In this document: piece by piece, positions 41,179 to 48,397 of the stretch
Layout of the letters: each line of letters starts with the position of its first letter
How positions within the stretch are numbered: position 1 is the stretch's first letter
Source: Azospira sp. I13
GTDB taxonomy: Bacteria > Pseudomonadota > Gammaproteobacteria > Burkholderiales > Rhodocyclaceae
DNA length: 64,000 nucleotides
Assembly (NCBI RefSeq): GCF_003112695.1
Contig: NZ_BFBP01000011.1
Span: forward strand, 402,840-466,839
Reading direction: 5' to 3'
Made by a program: the position numbers and the translations under genes
The notes under the pieces: generated by a model
The model's database searches: none
What the model was told of the DNA's origin: nothing
The model's input: the letters and a program-made list of their open reading frames with translations, nothing else

Positions 41179-43592
41179 ACAAGAATTTCAGTATCGCCGC
41201 CTTCCTGGCCGGCCTCTTCGCCGTGCTGTGGGTGGCTTTTGGCTACCGCACGGGCCACCCCCTGGCCCTGGCCATGTCCCTGCTGATCGGCGCCACCTAC
41301 CTGGTGGGCTGCCTGGAACTGCTGCGTTTCCAGCAGGCCACCAACGCCCTGCAACGGGCCCTGGGCGCCATTCCCGAAACCCTGAGCCACCTCGGCGAAT
41401 GGCTCGACCAGTTGCCCCCGGCCCTGCAAAACCCGGTGCGCCTGCGCGTCGAAGGGGAGCGGACGGCCCTGCCCGGCCCCGCCATCACCCCCTATCTGGT
41501 GGGTCTGCTGGTGATGCTGGGGATGCTCGGCACCTTCCTCGGCATGGTGGTGACCCTCAACGGCGCCGTGCTGGCCCTGGAAAGCACCACCGACCTGGCC
41601 ACCATCCGGGCCTCCCTGGCCGCCCCGGTGAAGGGCCTGGGCCTGGCCTTCGGCACCTCCGTCGCCGGCGTGGCCACCTCCGCCATGCTGGGCCTGATTT
41701 CCGCCCTCTGCCGCCGCCAGCGCCAGCAGGTGGGCCAGAACCTGGACCGGCACATCGCCACCACCCTGCGGGAATACTCCCTGGTGCACCAGCGCCAGGA
41801 AACCTTCAAGGCCATCCGCGCCCAATCCCAGACCCTGCCCGAAGTGGCCGGCCAGCTCAACGCCATGATGGAAACCCTGACCCGGCAGAACCGGGAATGG
41901 CAGGAGCGGCTGCAAGCCGGCCAGGAGCAGTTCCACCGGGAAGCCCAGGCCGCCTACGGCGAACTGGCCCGTTCGGTGGACCAGTCCCTGCGGGCCAGCC
42001 TGGCCGAGGGCGCCCGGGCCGCCGGCGCCGCCATTCAGCCAGTGGTGGAAGCCACCATGGCCGGCATCGCCAAGGAAAGCGCCGCGTTGCAGGAGCGCAC
42101 CGCCCAGACCGTGGGCACCCAGCTGGCGGGCATCGCCAGCCGCTTTGACGACAGCACCCGCCAGGTGGCCGCCACCTGGGAAGGCGCCCTCACCGCCCAG
42201 GCGCAGCACAACGAGGCCCTCCAGGCCCAGTTGCAGCAATCCCTGGCGGCCTTCGCCGGCGCCTTCGGCAGCCAGGGCGCCGCCCTGCTGGCCGATCTCC
42301 AGGCCGCCCAGCGCACCCTGCAAGGCGAACTGGCCGGCCAGGACCAGCAGCGCCAGGCCGCCCTGGCCGCCGCCCTGGAAGCCAGCGCCCAGCGCATCCA
42401 CGCCACCGCCCAGGAGCAGGGCCGGCAAACCCTGGAAGAAATCGCCCGGGTGGCCGCCCTGGCCGCCGCGGCGCCCCAGGCTGCCAGCCAGGTCATCACC
42501 CAGCTGCAACAATTGCAGGCCGAACAAACCGCCCGGGACGAAGCCCGCCAGGCCGCCCTCGGCCAATCCCTGGCCGAGCTGGGCGCCACCCTGCGCCAGG
42601 AATGGCAGCAGGCCGGCGAACAGGGCCTGGCCCAGCAACGGCAGATCTGCCAGACCCTGGAACAGACCGCCCTGGGCCTCACTGCCCAGACCCAGGCCCA
42701 GGCCCGCGCCACCCTGGACGAAATCGCCCGCCTCATGGAAAGCGCCGCCCAAGCCCCCCGCAGCGCCGAAGCGGTGATCCAGCAGCTGCATACCCTGCAC
42801 ACCGACCTGGCCGCCCGGGACGAAGCCCGCCAGGCAGCCCTGCAACAGGCCCTGCAAGACCTGGCCAGCAATCTGCGCGCCGAATGGCAGCAGGCCGGCC
42901 AGGACACCCTCGGCCAGCAGCAGGCCATCTGCCGCACCCTGGAAGAGACCGCCGCCCGCATGGCCGAACAAGGCCAAGCCCAGGCCCGGGACACCCTGCA
43001 GGAAATCTCCCGCCTCATGGCCACCGCCGCCGAAGCCCCCCGGGTGGCCGCCGAAGTCATCGCCCAGCTGCGCCAGCAGCTTTCACAAAGCGTCGCCCAG
43101 GACAATGCCCTCCTTGAAGAGCGCAGCCGCACCCTGGAAACCCTCAACACCCTGCTGGCCACCATCAACCAAGCCGCCACCGAGCAGCGGGGCGCCATCG
43201 ACGCCCTGGTGGCATCCGCCGGGACCCTTCTGGAACAGGCCGGCAAGCGCTTCAACGAACAGGTGGCCGGCGAGACCGCCCGCCTGGCCGACACCGCCGC
43301 CAGCATCACCGGGGGCGCCGTCGAAGTGGCCAGCCTGGGCGAAGCCTTCAGCGCCGCCGTGGCCCAGTTCGGCCAGGCCAACGGTGCCCTGGTGGCCAAT
43401 CTGGAGCGCATCGAAGGCAGCCTGGAAAAGGCCATGCTGCGCAGCGACGAGCAACTGGCCTATTACGTGGCCCAGGCCCGGGAAATCATCGACCTCAGCA
43501 TCCTCTCCCAGAAGCAGGTGGTGGATGAACTGCGACAGCTGGGGGCCACCGCCTCCGGCGCTACCGCCACCAACGCCCAGGCCGGCGCCTGA
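41175..43592 (+). CDS. DUF802 protein: MotA/ZorA-like membrane subunit with long coiled-coil tail
   Basis: An 805-residue protein. Two N-terminal helices (about 8-24 and 30-46) are followed by a pair of helices at about 104-130 (VGLLVMLGMLGTFLGMVV) and 155-178 (GLGLAFGTSVAGVATSAML). That layout and the GTFLGM / GLxxAFGTSxAGxxTS pattern resemble MotA/TolQ/ExbB proteins. Residues about 200-780 form a Gln/Ala-rich helical tail. Two tandem 94-residue repeats lie at 421-514 and 515-608, with a partial third after them. The same build (MotA core plus long cytoplasmic tail) is known for ZorA of Zorya. The start overlaps DUF3348 by four bases and the stop overlaps the OmpA gene by one. Confidence 0.8.
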   Translation: MNKNFSIAAFLAGLFAVLWVAFGYRTGHPLALAMSLLIGATYLVGCLELLRFQQATNALQRALGAIPETLSHLGEWLDQLPPALQNPVRLRVEGERTALPGPAITPYLVGLLVMLGMLGTFLGMVVTLNGAVLALESTTDLATIRASLAAPVKGLGLAFGTSVAGVATSAMLGLISALCRRQRQQVGQNLDRHIATTLREYSLVHQRQETFKAIRAQSQTLPEVAGQLNAMMETLTRQNREWQERLQAGQEQFHREAQAAYGELARSVDQSLRASLAEGARAAGAAIQPVVEATMAGIAKESAALQERTAQTVGTQLAGIASRFDDSTRQVAATWEGALTAQAQHNEALQAQLQQSLAAFAGAFGSQGAALLADLQAAQRTLQGELAGQDQQRQAALAAALEASAQRIHATAQEQGRQTLEEIARVAALAAAAPQAASQVITQLQQLQAEQTARDEARQAALGQSLAELGATLRQEWQQAGEQGLAQQRQICQTLEQTALGLTAQTQAQARATLDEIARLMESAAQAPRSAEAVIQQLHTLHTDLAARDEARQAALQQALQDLASNLRAEWQQAGQDTLGQQQAICRTLEETAARMAEQGQAQARDTLQEISRLMATAAEAPRVAAEVIAQLRQQLSQSVAQDNALLEERSRTLETLNTLLATINQAATEQRGAIDALVASAGTLLEQAGKRFNEQVAGETARLADTAASITGGAVEVASLGEAFSAAVAQFGQANGALVANLERIEGSLEKAMLRSDEQLAYYVAQAREIIDLSILSQKQVVDELRQLGATASGATATNAQAGA
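42435..42998 (+). repeat. In-gene tandem repeat, 2 x 282 bp
   Basis: Two exactly 94-codon units (42435-42716 and 42717-42998) are in register. Shared stretches include ARDEARQAAL, EWQQAG and TQAQARATL/GQAQARDTL. A degraded third unit follows (QEISRLMATAAEAP). At DNA level GCCCGGGACGAAGCCCGCC is identical in both. Unit number may set the length of the coiled-coil tail. Confidence 0.85.
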
Positions 43593-44221
43593 TGGAAGAA
43601 CTGGACCCCAGCGTCGAGCAGACGGCCCCGGTGTGGGCCGTATTCGGCGACCTCATGGCCGGTCTGCTGGGCGCCTTCGTGCTGATCCTGGTGGGGGTAC
43701 TCGGCGTGCAGCTGGAGCTGGTCACCACCCTGGAAGCGGAAGTGCAGAAGCGCCAGGCCGAGGAACAGCGCCGCATGGCCCTGGAGAAGGCCCTGGCCAT
43801 TCCCCTCGCCTCCGGCCGGGTGACCCTCAACAACGGCCGCATCGGCATCAGCGGCAGCGTGCTGTTTGCCCTCAATTCCGACCAGCTGCAGCCCGACGGC
43901 AAGCAGCTATTGAAGAGTCTGGCCGCCCCCCTGGGCGCCTACGTGCAGGCCCGGGATGAAATGCTCATGGTCAGCGGCTTCACCGACGACATGCCGGTGC
44001 GGGGCAGCAACCGCCAGTTCGAAGACAACTGGGAACTCTCGGCCCAGCGCGCCCTCACCGTCACCCGGGAGCTGATCGACGCTGGCATCCCCGCCTCCTC
44101 CGTCTTCGCCGCCGCCTTCGGCGCCCAGCAGCCGGTGGCCGCCAATGCCGATGCCCAGGGCCGGGCCAAGAACCGCCGGGTGGAAATCGCCCCGGTGCCC
44201 CGAGGCGGCAGCAAGCCATGA
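43592..44221 (+). CDS. MotB/ZorB-like OmpA-domain membrane protein
   Basis: A 209-residue protein. A single N-terminal transmembrane helix, VFGDLMAGLLGAFVLILVGVL (about 18-38), carries an aspartate at its start, in the position of the proton-accepting Asp of MotB/ZorB. A coiled-coil linker (about 45-75) and a C-terminal OmpA-like peptidoglycan-binding domain (about 85-200) follow. The latter contains VSGFTDDMPV, NWELSAQRALTV and NRRVEIAPVP. It is thus built like the stator subunit partnering the MotA-like protein encoded before it. The start overlaps the DUF802 stop by one base, and the stop overlaps DUF2894 by four. Confidence 0.88.
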   Translation: MEELDPSVEQTAPVWAVFGDLMAGLLGAFVLILVGVLGVQLELVTTLEAEVQKRQAEEQRRMALEKALAIPLASGRVTLNNGRIGISGSVLFALNSDQLQPDGKQLLKSLAAPLGAYVQARDEMLMVSGFTDDMPVRGSNRQFEDNWELSAQRALTVTRELIDAGIPASSVFAAAFGAQQPVAANADAQGRAKNRRVEIAPVPRGGSKP

Positions 44222-45201
44222 ACGACGGGGCCAGCCCCCTCCCCGACACGGAGCTGCCCCCTGCCGGCGCCGCGCCCGACGCTGCCGAAATATTGCCGGC
44301 CGCGGCGGAACACCCCGCCCTCGCCGCCCTCGCCCGGCAAGGCGCGGCGCAGCGGGACCCCCTGCGCTACCACTTCATCACCACCCTGGCCCGGCGCAGC
44401 GCCGGCCTCCCGGGCCCGGCCAAGGCCCGGGTGGAACAACGCCTGGCCCAGGCCATCGCCGACTGCCAGGCCGCCCTGCAAGCAACCGATGCCCAGGCCC
44501 GGGACCTGCTGGCCGCCGCCCAACCCTGGCTGGCTGGCCTGGCGGCTGCCGATACGATCGCGCTTGAACTGCAAGGCTATCTCGAACAAGGGGACCACCC
44601 CGCCCTGCGCCGCCGTCTGGCTGCCCTGGCGCGACAGGTTACGCCCCACCCCCTGGCGGAACTGCGCCGCCAGCTGGCCGCCCCCCTCGGCGTCAGCCTG
44701 GCCGATGCACCCGCTGCTAGCCCGGTGCCCCTCAAGCCCCAGGGGATTCCGGTCACGCCAACGGCGCATCCAGCCCCAACCGGCCAAACGCCCGACGCCG
44801 GCAACAGCCCCGCCGAACCACAGCAGACTGATTCTGTCCCTCAGGCCGTCCCGCTTCCCCAGGCCACGGCGGCCCCCGCCCGGAATGGCCCGGCGCCTGT
44901 GGAAGACCTCAAGGCCGTGCGCTACTTCAAGGAAAGCTGGGCCCAGCTCAGCCTGGAGCAGCAACTCACCCAGGCCCTGGCCCAGATGCCGGAAAACGCC
45001 GGCCCCCTCAATTCCCACATGCTCGCCCTGCGCGCCCTGATCCTCATGCGCGACCAGGCCCCCGCCTACCTGCACCGCTTCATGGGCTACCTGGAAACCC
45101 TGCTCTGGCTCGAAGGCCCGGAAGCCCCCTCCCCCGCCGCCAAGAAAAGCGCCACGCCGACCAAGGCCAAGCGCAAACCCCGCGCCCGCCCCACCGCCTG
45201 A
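44218..45201 (+). CDS. DUF2894 protein, last gene of the putative motor operon
   Basis: A 327-residue soluble protein. The N-terminal about 170 residues are helical with DPLRYHFITTLARRSAGLPG and PLAELRRQLA. A Pro/Ala-rich linker follows (about 170-230). A conserved-looking C-terminal helical region has VRYFKESWAQLSLEQQLTQAL and NSHMLALRALILMRDQAPAYLHRFMGYLETLLWLE (about 240-300), then a Lys/Arg-rich tail. No enzymatic motif is visible. It matches DUF2894 from memory of operon context. The function is unknown. Confidence 0.75.
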   Translation: MNDGASPLPDTELPPAGAAPDAAEILPAAAEHPALAALARQGAAQRDPLRYHFITTLARRSAGLPGPAKARVEQRLAQAIADCQAALQATDAQARDLLAAAQPWLAGLAAADTIALELQGYLEQGDHPALRRRLAALARQVTPHPLAELRRQLAAPLGVSLADAPAASPVPLKPQGIPVTPTAHPAPTGQTPDAGNSPAEPQQTDSVPQAVPLPQATAAPARNGPAPVEDLKAVRYFKESWAQLSLEQQLTQALAQMPENAGPLNSHMLALRALILMRDQAPAYLHRFMGYLETLLWLEGPEAPSPAAKKSATPTKAKRKPRARPTA

Positions 45202-45230
45202 AGTACCACTCAAGCACCGCCCCGCAAAAG

Positions 45231-45279
45231 CAACAGGGGCGCGGAAGATGCCTGTTGGCATCCATCCGCGCCCCTGTTG
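45231..45279. terminator. Long perfect hairpin between convergent operons
   Basis: Fifteen-base arms CAACAGGGGCGCGGA and TCCGCGCCCCTGTTG enclose an inner hairpin GATGCC-TGTT-GGCATC. It lies between the ends of the DUF2894 gene (plus) and nirN (minus) and probably insulates both. The first bases, CAACAGGGGCG, also begin the hairpin at 3521. Confidence 0.6.
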
Positions 45280-45340
45280 GGGTTTCGGGCGGTCACGGGG
45301 TGGTCTGATGGACCCCGCGCCCGGGTTGAGTGAGTTGGTA

Positions 45341-47059
45341 CTAGTGGCTGGTACCCTCGGAACGGGTGATCTTGTTCCACACGTTGTACTTGCCCACGGG
45401 CTTCTTCATGGGCAGGCGCTTCACCTCTTCCAGGGTCCTGGCATCGTAGATGATCAGGGCGCCGTCCATTTCCCACAGGCTGGCCAGGGCGTAGCGGCCG
45501 TCCTTGGTGAATTCGATGTGGGCCAGGGTCTTGCCGGGGACGGGCTTGAGTTCCTTGACGATCTCCAGCTTGTCCTTGTCGATCACCTGCAGGGTGTCCT
45601 TGGCCGGGCTCATCATGGAATCGACGAAGGCGTAGCGGCTGTTCTCGTGGCTGCGCAGGAAGAAGCCGGCTCCCCGGGTGACGATATCCTTCACCGGTTT
45701 CCAGTCCTTCATGTCAATCACCGTCACCTTGCCTTCCTTGAGGTTGGTGGAGGCCATCACGGTGCGCCCCTGCCAGTTCCAGGTGATGCCGGAGCCCAGG
45801 TGGGGCATGCCGGAGAGCTGCAGTTCGGCCACCTTGCGGCGGGCATCCAGGTTCACCACCTGGCCCTTGCCTTCCCGGCTGGTGCCCATCACTTCGGAAT
45901 AGCTCTGGTCGAAGAAGAAATCGTCCAGGGGGTCGATGAGGCGGGTGCGGCGGGGGTTGAGGAAGCCGGGCACCGAGACCCCTTCCTTGTACTGGTAGTC
46001 ATGCACCAAGCCGTCGTAGATGGGGTGGGCTTCCGGGTCGTAACTGATTTCCCAGACCTCGGGCATGTCCTTCATGGCGGCGACGAAGCTCTTGCGCGGC
46101 GCAGCGTCGTATACCGCGGAAACCCGGGAGCTTTCCTTGCCGTCGGCGCTCTTGGCGTCCATCACCTTGATCAGATTGAGGTCGGCGTCGAACAGCACCA
46201 AGTCCTGGGGCAGGTAGTTGGCGGCGATGACGTACTTGCCATCGCCGGAGACGGCGGCATTGCGGGTATTGATGCCGGCCCGCACCTCGGCCACCACCTT
46301 GAGGTTCCACAGATCGAACTTGGTCAGCCAGCCATCCCGGGAGGCGAAATACACGAAGCGGCCATCGGGGGAGAACTTGGGCCCGCCGTGCAGGGCATAG
46401 CGGGACTGGAAGCGGTAGATGGGCTCCAGCTTGTCGCCGTCCAGCACGGAAACGTGATGGTCGCCCCCTTCCACCACCACGAAGAGGTTCATCGGGTCAG
46501 CCTTGAAGACGGGCTTGGGCGACAGGGTTTTCTCATCCACATGCTGAACGCGGGAGGCGCGGATGTCCTTTTCCGTCCAGGTCGGCTTGGGGCTCACCGG
46601 GGCGTAGGCGTAATCGGCCAGGGCGGCGATTTCCTCAGCCTTGAGGGTGGCGGCGAAGGCTGGCATCTGGGTGGCCGGGCGGCCTTCCTTGATGGTCTTC
46701 AGGGCTTCGGCCTTTTTCAGGCGTTCCAGGTTCTCCGGCAGCAGGGCCGGGCCCATGCCGCCGAGCCGATCGGCACCGTGGCAGGCGGCACAGTGCTGCT
46801 GGTAGAGCGTGGCGGTGTTGGTCACCGGGACCACCGGGGCGGCACCGGCCAGGGTTGCTGGAGCCGCGGCTTCGCCGGCCTGGGCCGGCCGACTGGCCAG
46901 CCACAGGGCACCCAGACCCAGGGGCACGGAAAGCAGCCAGAAAGCCAGGCGGGCAGGAGAGGATGGGGGCCGAGCTTCGCTGCCCGGCCGACAGACGGCA
47001 GCAACACGAGCCTCGCGGGCGCCGTAGATGGTGGCGAAGGAAGAAATGGGGCGCTTCAT
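45341..47059 (-). CDS. nirN: NirN, heme d1-binding cytochrome (dihydro-heme d1 dehydrogenase)
   Basis: A 572-residue periplasmic protein of the cd1 family. NirN catalyses the last step of heme d1 synthesis and hands the cofactor to NirS. The cytochrome c domain has CAACHGADRLGG near residue 90, and the eight-bladed propeller covers about 170-565. Segments such as NLFVVVEGGDHHVSVLDGD and the C-terminal KYNVWNKIT separate it from NirS, whose active-site pattern differs. The single hydrophobic export signal lies at about 39-58, after an unusually long basic N-terminal extension. The start overlaps nirJ by four bases. Confidence 0.9.
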   Translation of the reverse strand: MKRPISSFATIYGAREARVAAVCRPGSEARPPSSPARLAFWLLSVPLGLGALWLASRPAQAGEAAAPATLAGAAPVVPVTNTATLYQQHCAACHGADRLGGMGPALLPENLERLKKAEALKTIKEGRPATQMPAFAATLKAEEIAALADYAYAPVSPKPTWTEKDIRASRVQHVDEKTLSPKPVFKADPMNLFVVVEGGDHHVSVLDGDKLEPIYRFQSRYALHGGPKFSPDGRFVYFASRDGWLTKFDLWNLKVVAEVRAGINTRNAAVSGDGKYVIAANYLPQDLVLFDADLNLIKVMDAKSADGKESSRVSAVYDAAPRKSFVAAMKDMPEVWEISYDPEAHPIYDGLVHDYQYKEGVSVPGFLNPRRTRLIDPLDDFFFDQSYSEVMGTSREGKGQVVNLDARRKVAELQLSGMPHLGSGITWNWQGRTVMASTNLKEGKVTVIDMKDWKPVKDIVTRGAGFFLRSHENSRYAFVDSMMSPAKDTLQVIDKDKLEIVKELKPVPGKTLAHIEFTKDGRYALASLWEMDGALIIYDARTLEEVKRLPMKKPVGKYNVWNKITRSEGTSH

Positions 47060-48267
47060 GCCGTGACCTCTTTGCTTTCCGAGTGGATGGCGTCGTGGTT
47101 GGCCGAATGGCCGGCGGCATCGGCCTGGGCCACGCCGATTTCCTCGTCGGTGAGATAACAGGCCGGGTCTTCGGCCCAGGGGTTGCCGGTGAGCTGCTGG
47201 GCCCGTACCCGGGTATTGCCGTTGCACAGCTTCAGGTAGGCACAGGCGCCGCAGCGCCCTTCCACGGGCCGGGGATGTTGCTTGAGGCCGGCCATGAGGG
47301 GGTCGGAAAGGTCGTTCCACAGGGTGGAGAAGGGCCGCTCCTTCACATTGCCCAGGGTGTGGTGCCACCACATGGTGTCCGGGTGCACATTGCCCAGGTT
47401 GTCGATGTTGGCCACGTTCACACCGCTGGCGTTGCCGCCCCATTGCTCCAGCTTGGCGCGGATGTGGGCCACCTTGTCGGGGAAGCGGCGGGCCACCCAG
47501 CGCAGCAGGTAGACGCCATCCGCATCGTTGTTGCCGGTGACGAATTCCTTGTGCAGACCTTTCTGCCGATAGTCCCAACAGGTATCGAAGAGCAGGTCCA
47601 TGGCCTGACGGGTGGCCTGGTGGTGGGTGTCGGTGCGGCGGTTCTTGTTGCCCCGGCCAGCGTAGTTGAGGTGGGAAAAGTAGAACTTGTCGATGCCCTC
47701 GGCCTCGATCAGCTTGAGCAGGCCCGGCAGATCATGGGCGTTGTCCTGGGTCATGGTGTAGCGCACGCCCACCTTGATGCCCCGTTGCTTGCACAGCTGG
47801 ATGCCGGCCAGGGAGGCATCGAAGGCGCCCTCCAGGCGGCGGAACTTGTCGTGGGTCTCCTTGATGCCGTCCAGGCTGACGCCCACGTAGTCGAAGCCGA
47901 TGTCGGCAATGGCGTCGATATTGCTGTCGTTGATCAGGGTGCCGTTGGAAGACAGGCCGACGTAAAAGCCCATGCCCTTGGCGCGGCGGGCGATGTCGAA
48001 GATGTCGGGCCGCAGCAGGGGCTCACCGCCGGAGAGGATGAGCACCGGCACGCGGAAGGCCTTGAGGTCGTCCATCACCGTGAAGACCTGCGCGGTGTTC
48101 AGTTCGCCGGGAAAGTCCTTGTCGGCGGAGATGGAATAGCAGTGCTTGCAAGTGAGGTTGCAGCGGCGCACCAGGTTCCAGATCACCACCGGCCCGGGCG
48201 GATTACGGCGGGGGCCGACGGCGGAAGGGCTGACCAGCTCGTCCATGAATTGGGAAATGCGGAACAT
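47056..48267 (-). CDS. nirJ: NirJ, radical SAM heme d1 biosynthesis protein
   Basis: A 403-residue cytoplasmic enzyme that removes propionate side chains to install the oxo groups of heme d1. The radical SAM cluster motif is RRCNLTCKHCYS near residue 35 and the SAM-binding ILSGGEPLLRPD follows. A C-terminal auxiliary Fe-S site is supplied by CGACAYLKLC and the late cysteine in DPACYLT. GGAGG precedes the ATG at 48267; the open frame extends to 48375, but the region upstream holds the promoter. Cotranscribed with nirN through a four-base overlap. Confidence 0.94.
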   Translation of the reverse strand: MFRISQFMDELVSPSAVGPRRNPPGPVVIWNLVRRCNLTCKHCYSISADKDFPGELNTAQVFTVMDDLKAFRVPVLILSGGEPLLRPDIFDIARRAKGMGFYVGLSSNGTLINDSNIDAIADIGFDYVGVSLDGIKETHDKFRRLEGAFDASLAGIQLCKQRGIKVGVRYTMTQDNAHDLPGLLKLIEAEGIDKFYFSHLNYAGRGNKNRRTDTHHQATRQAMDLLFDTCWDYRQKGLHKEFVTGNNDADGVYLLRWVARRFPDKVAHIRAKLEQWGGNASGVNVANIDNLGNVHPDTMWWHHTLGNVKERPFSTLWNDLSDPLMAGLKQHPRPVEGRCGACAYLKLCNGNTRVRAQQLTGNPWAEDPACYLTDEEIGVAQADAAGHSANHDAIHSESKEVTA

Positions 48268-48292
48268 GATGCCTCCAACAGGAATTGCTCCC

Positions 48293-48345
48293 ATTGAACG
48301 ACAGCCCCGGCTCACCGGGCATTGATGCGCATCAAGCCGGGTGAG
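48293..48345 (-). promoter_or_regulatory. Perfect Dnr/FNR box and promoter of nirJN
   Basis: TTGAT-GCGC-ATCAA at 48322-48335 is a perfect palindromic consensus. It sits inside a larger inverted repeat, CTCACCGGGC (48311-48320) with GCCGGGTGAG (48336-48345). On the minus strand TTCAAT (48298-48293) starts 30.5 bp from the box centre, as at norC. The predicted start is near 48286, giving a leader of about 19 nt with a GGAGG ribosome binding site. Confidence 0.8.
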
Positions 48346-48397
48346 TGGCCGCCCGCCGTGCCGGCTCAAACACAAGCCAGACCCGACGGAAAGGCCC

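Noticed and set aside
40794-42977. Long minus-strand open frame opposite the DUF3348/DUF802 genes
   Set aside because: Gly/Leu/Gln-rich sequence with repeats that mirror the coiled-coil codons on the plus strand. No start signal or domain.
45341-47059. Reading this gene as nirS, the cd1 nitrite reductase
   Set aside because: The d1-domain segments and the C-terminus (KYNVWNKIT) match NirN rather than NirS, and the gene follows nirJ as nirN does. NirS-type active-site sequence is not seen.
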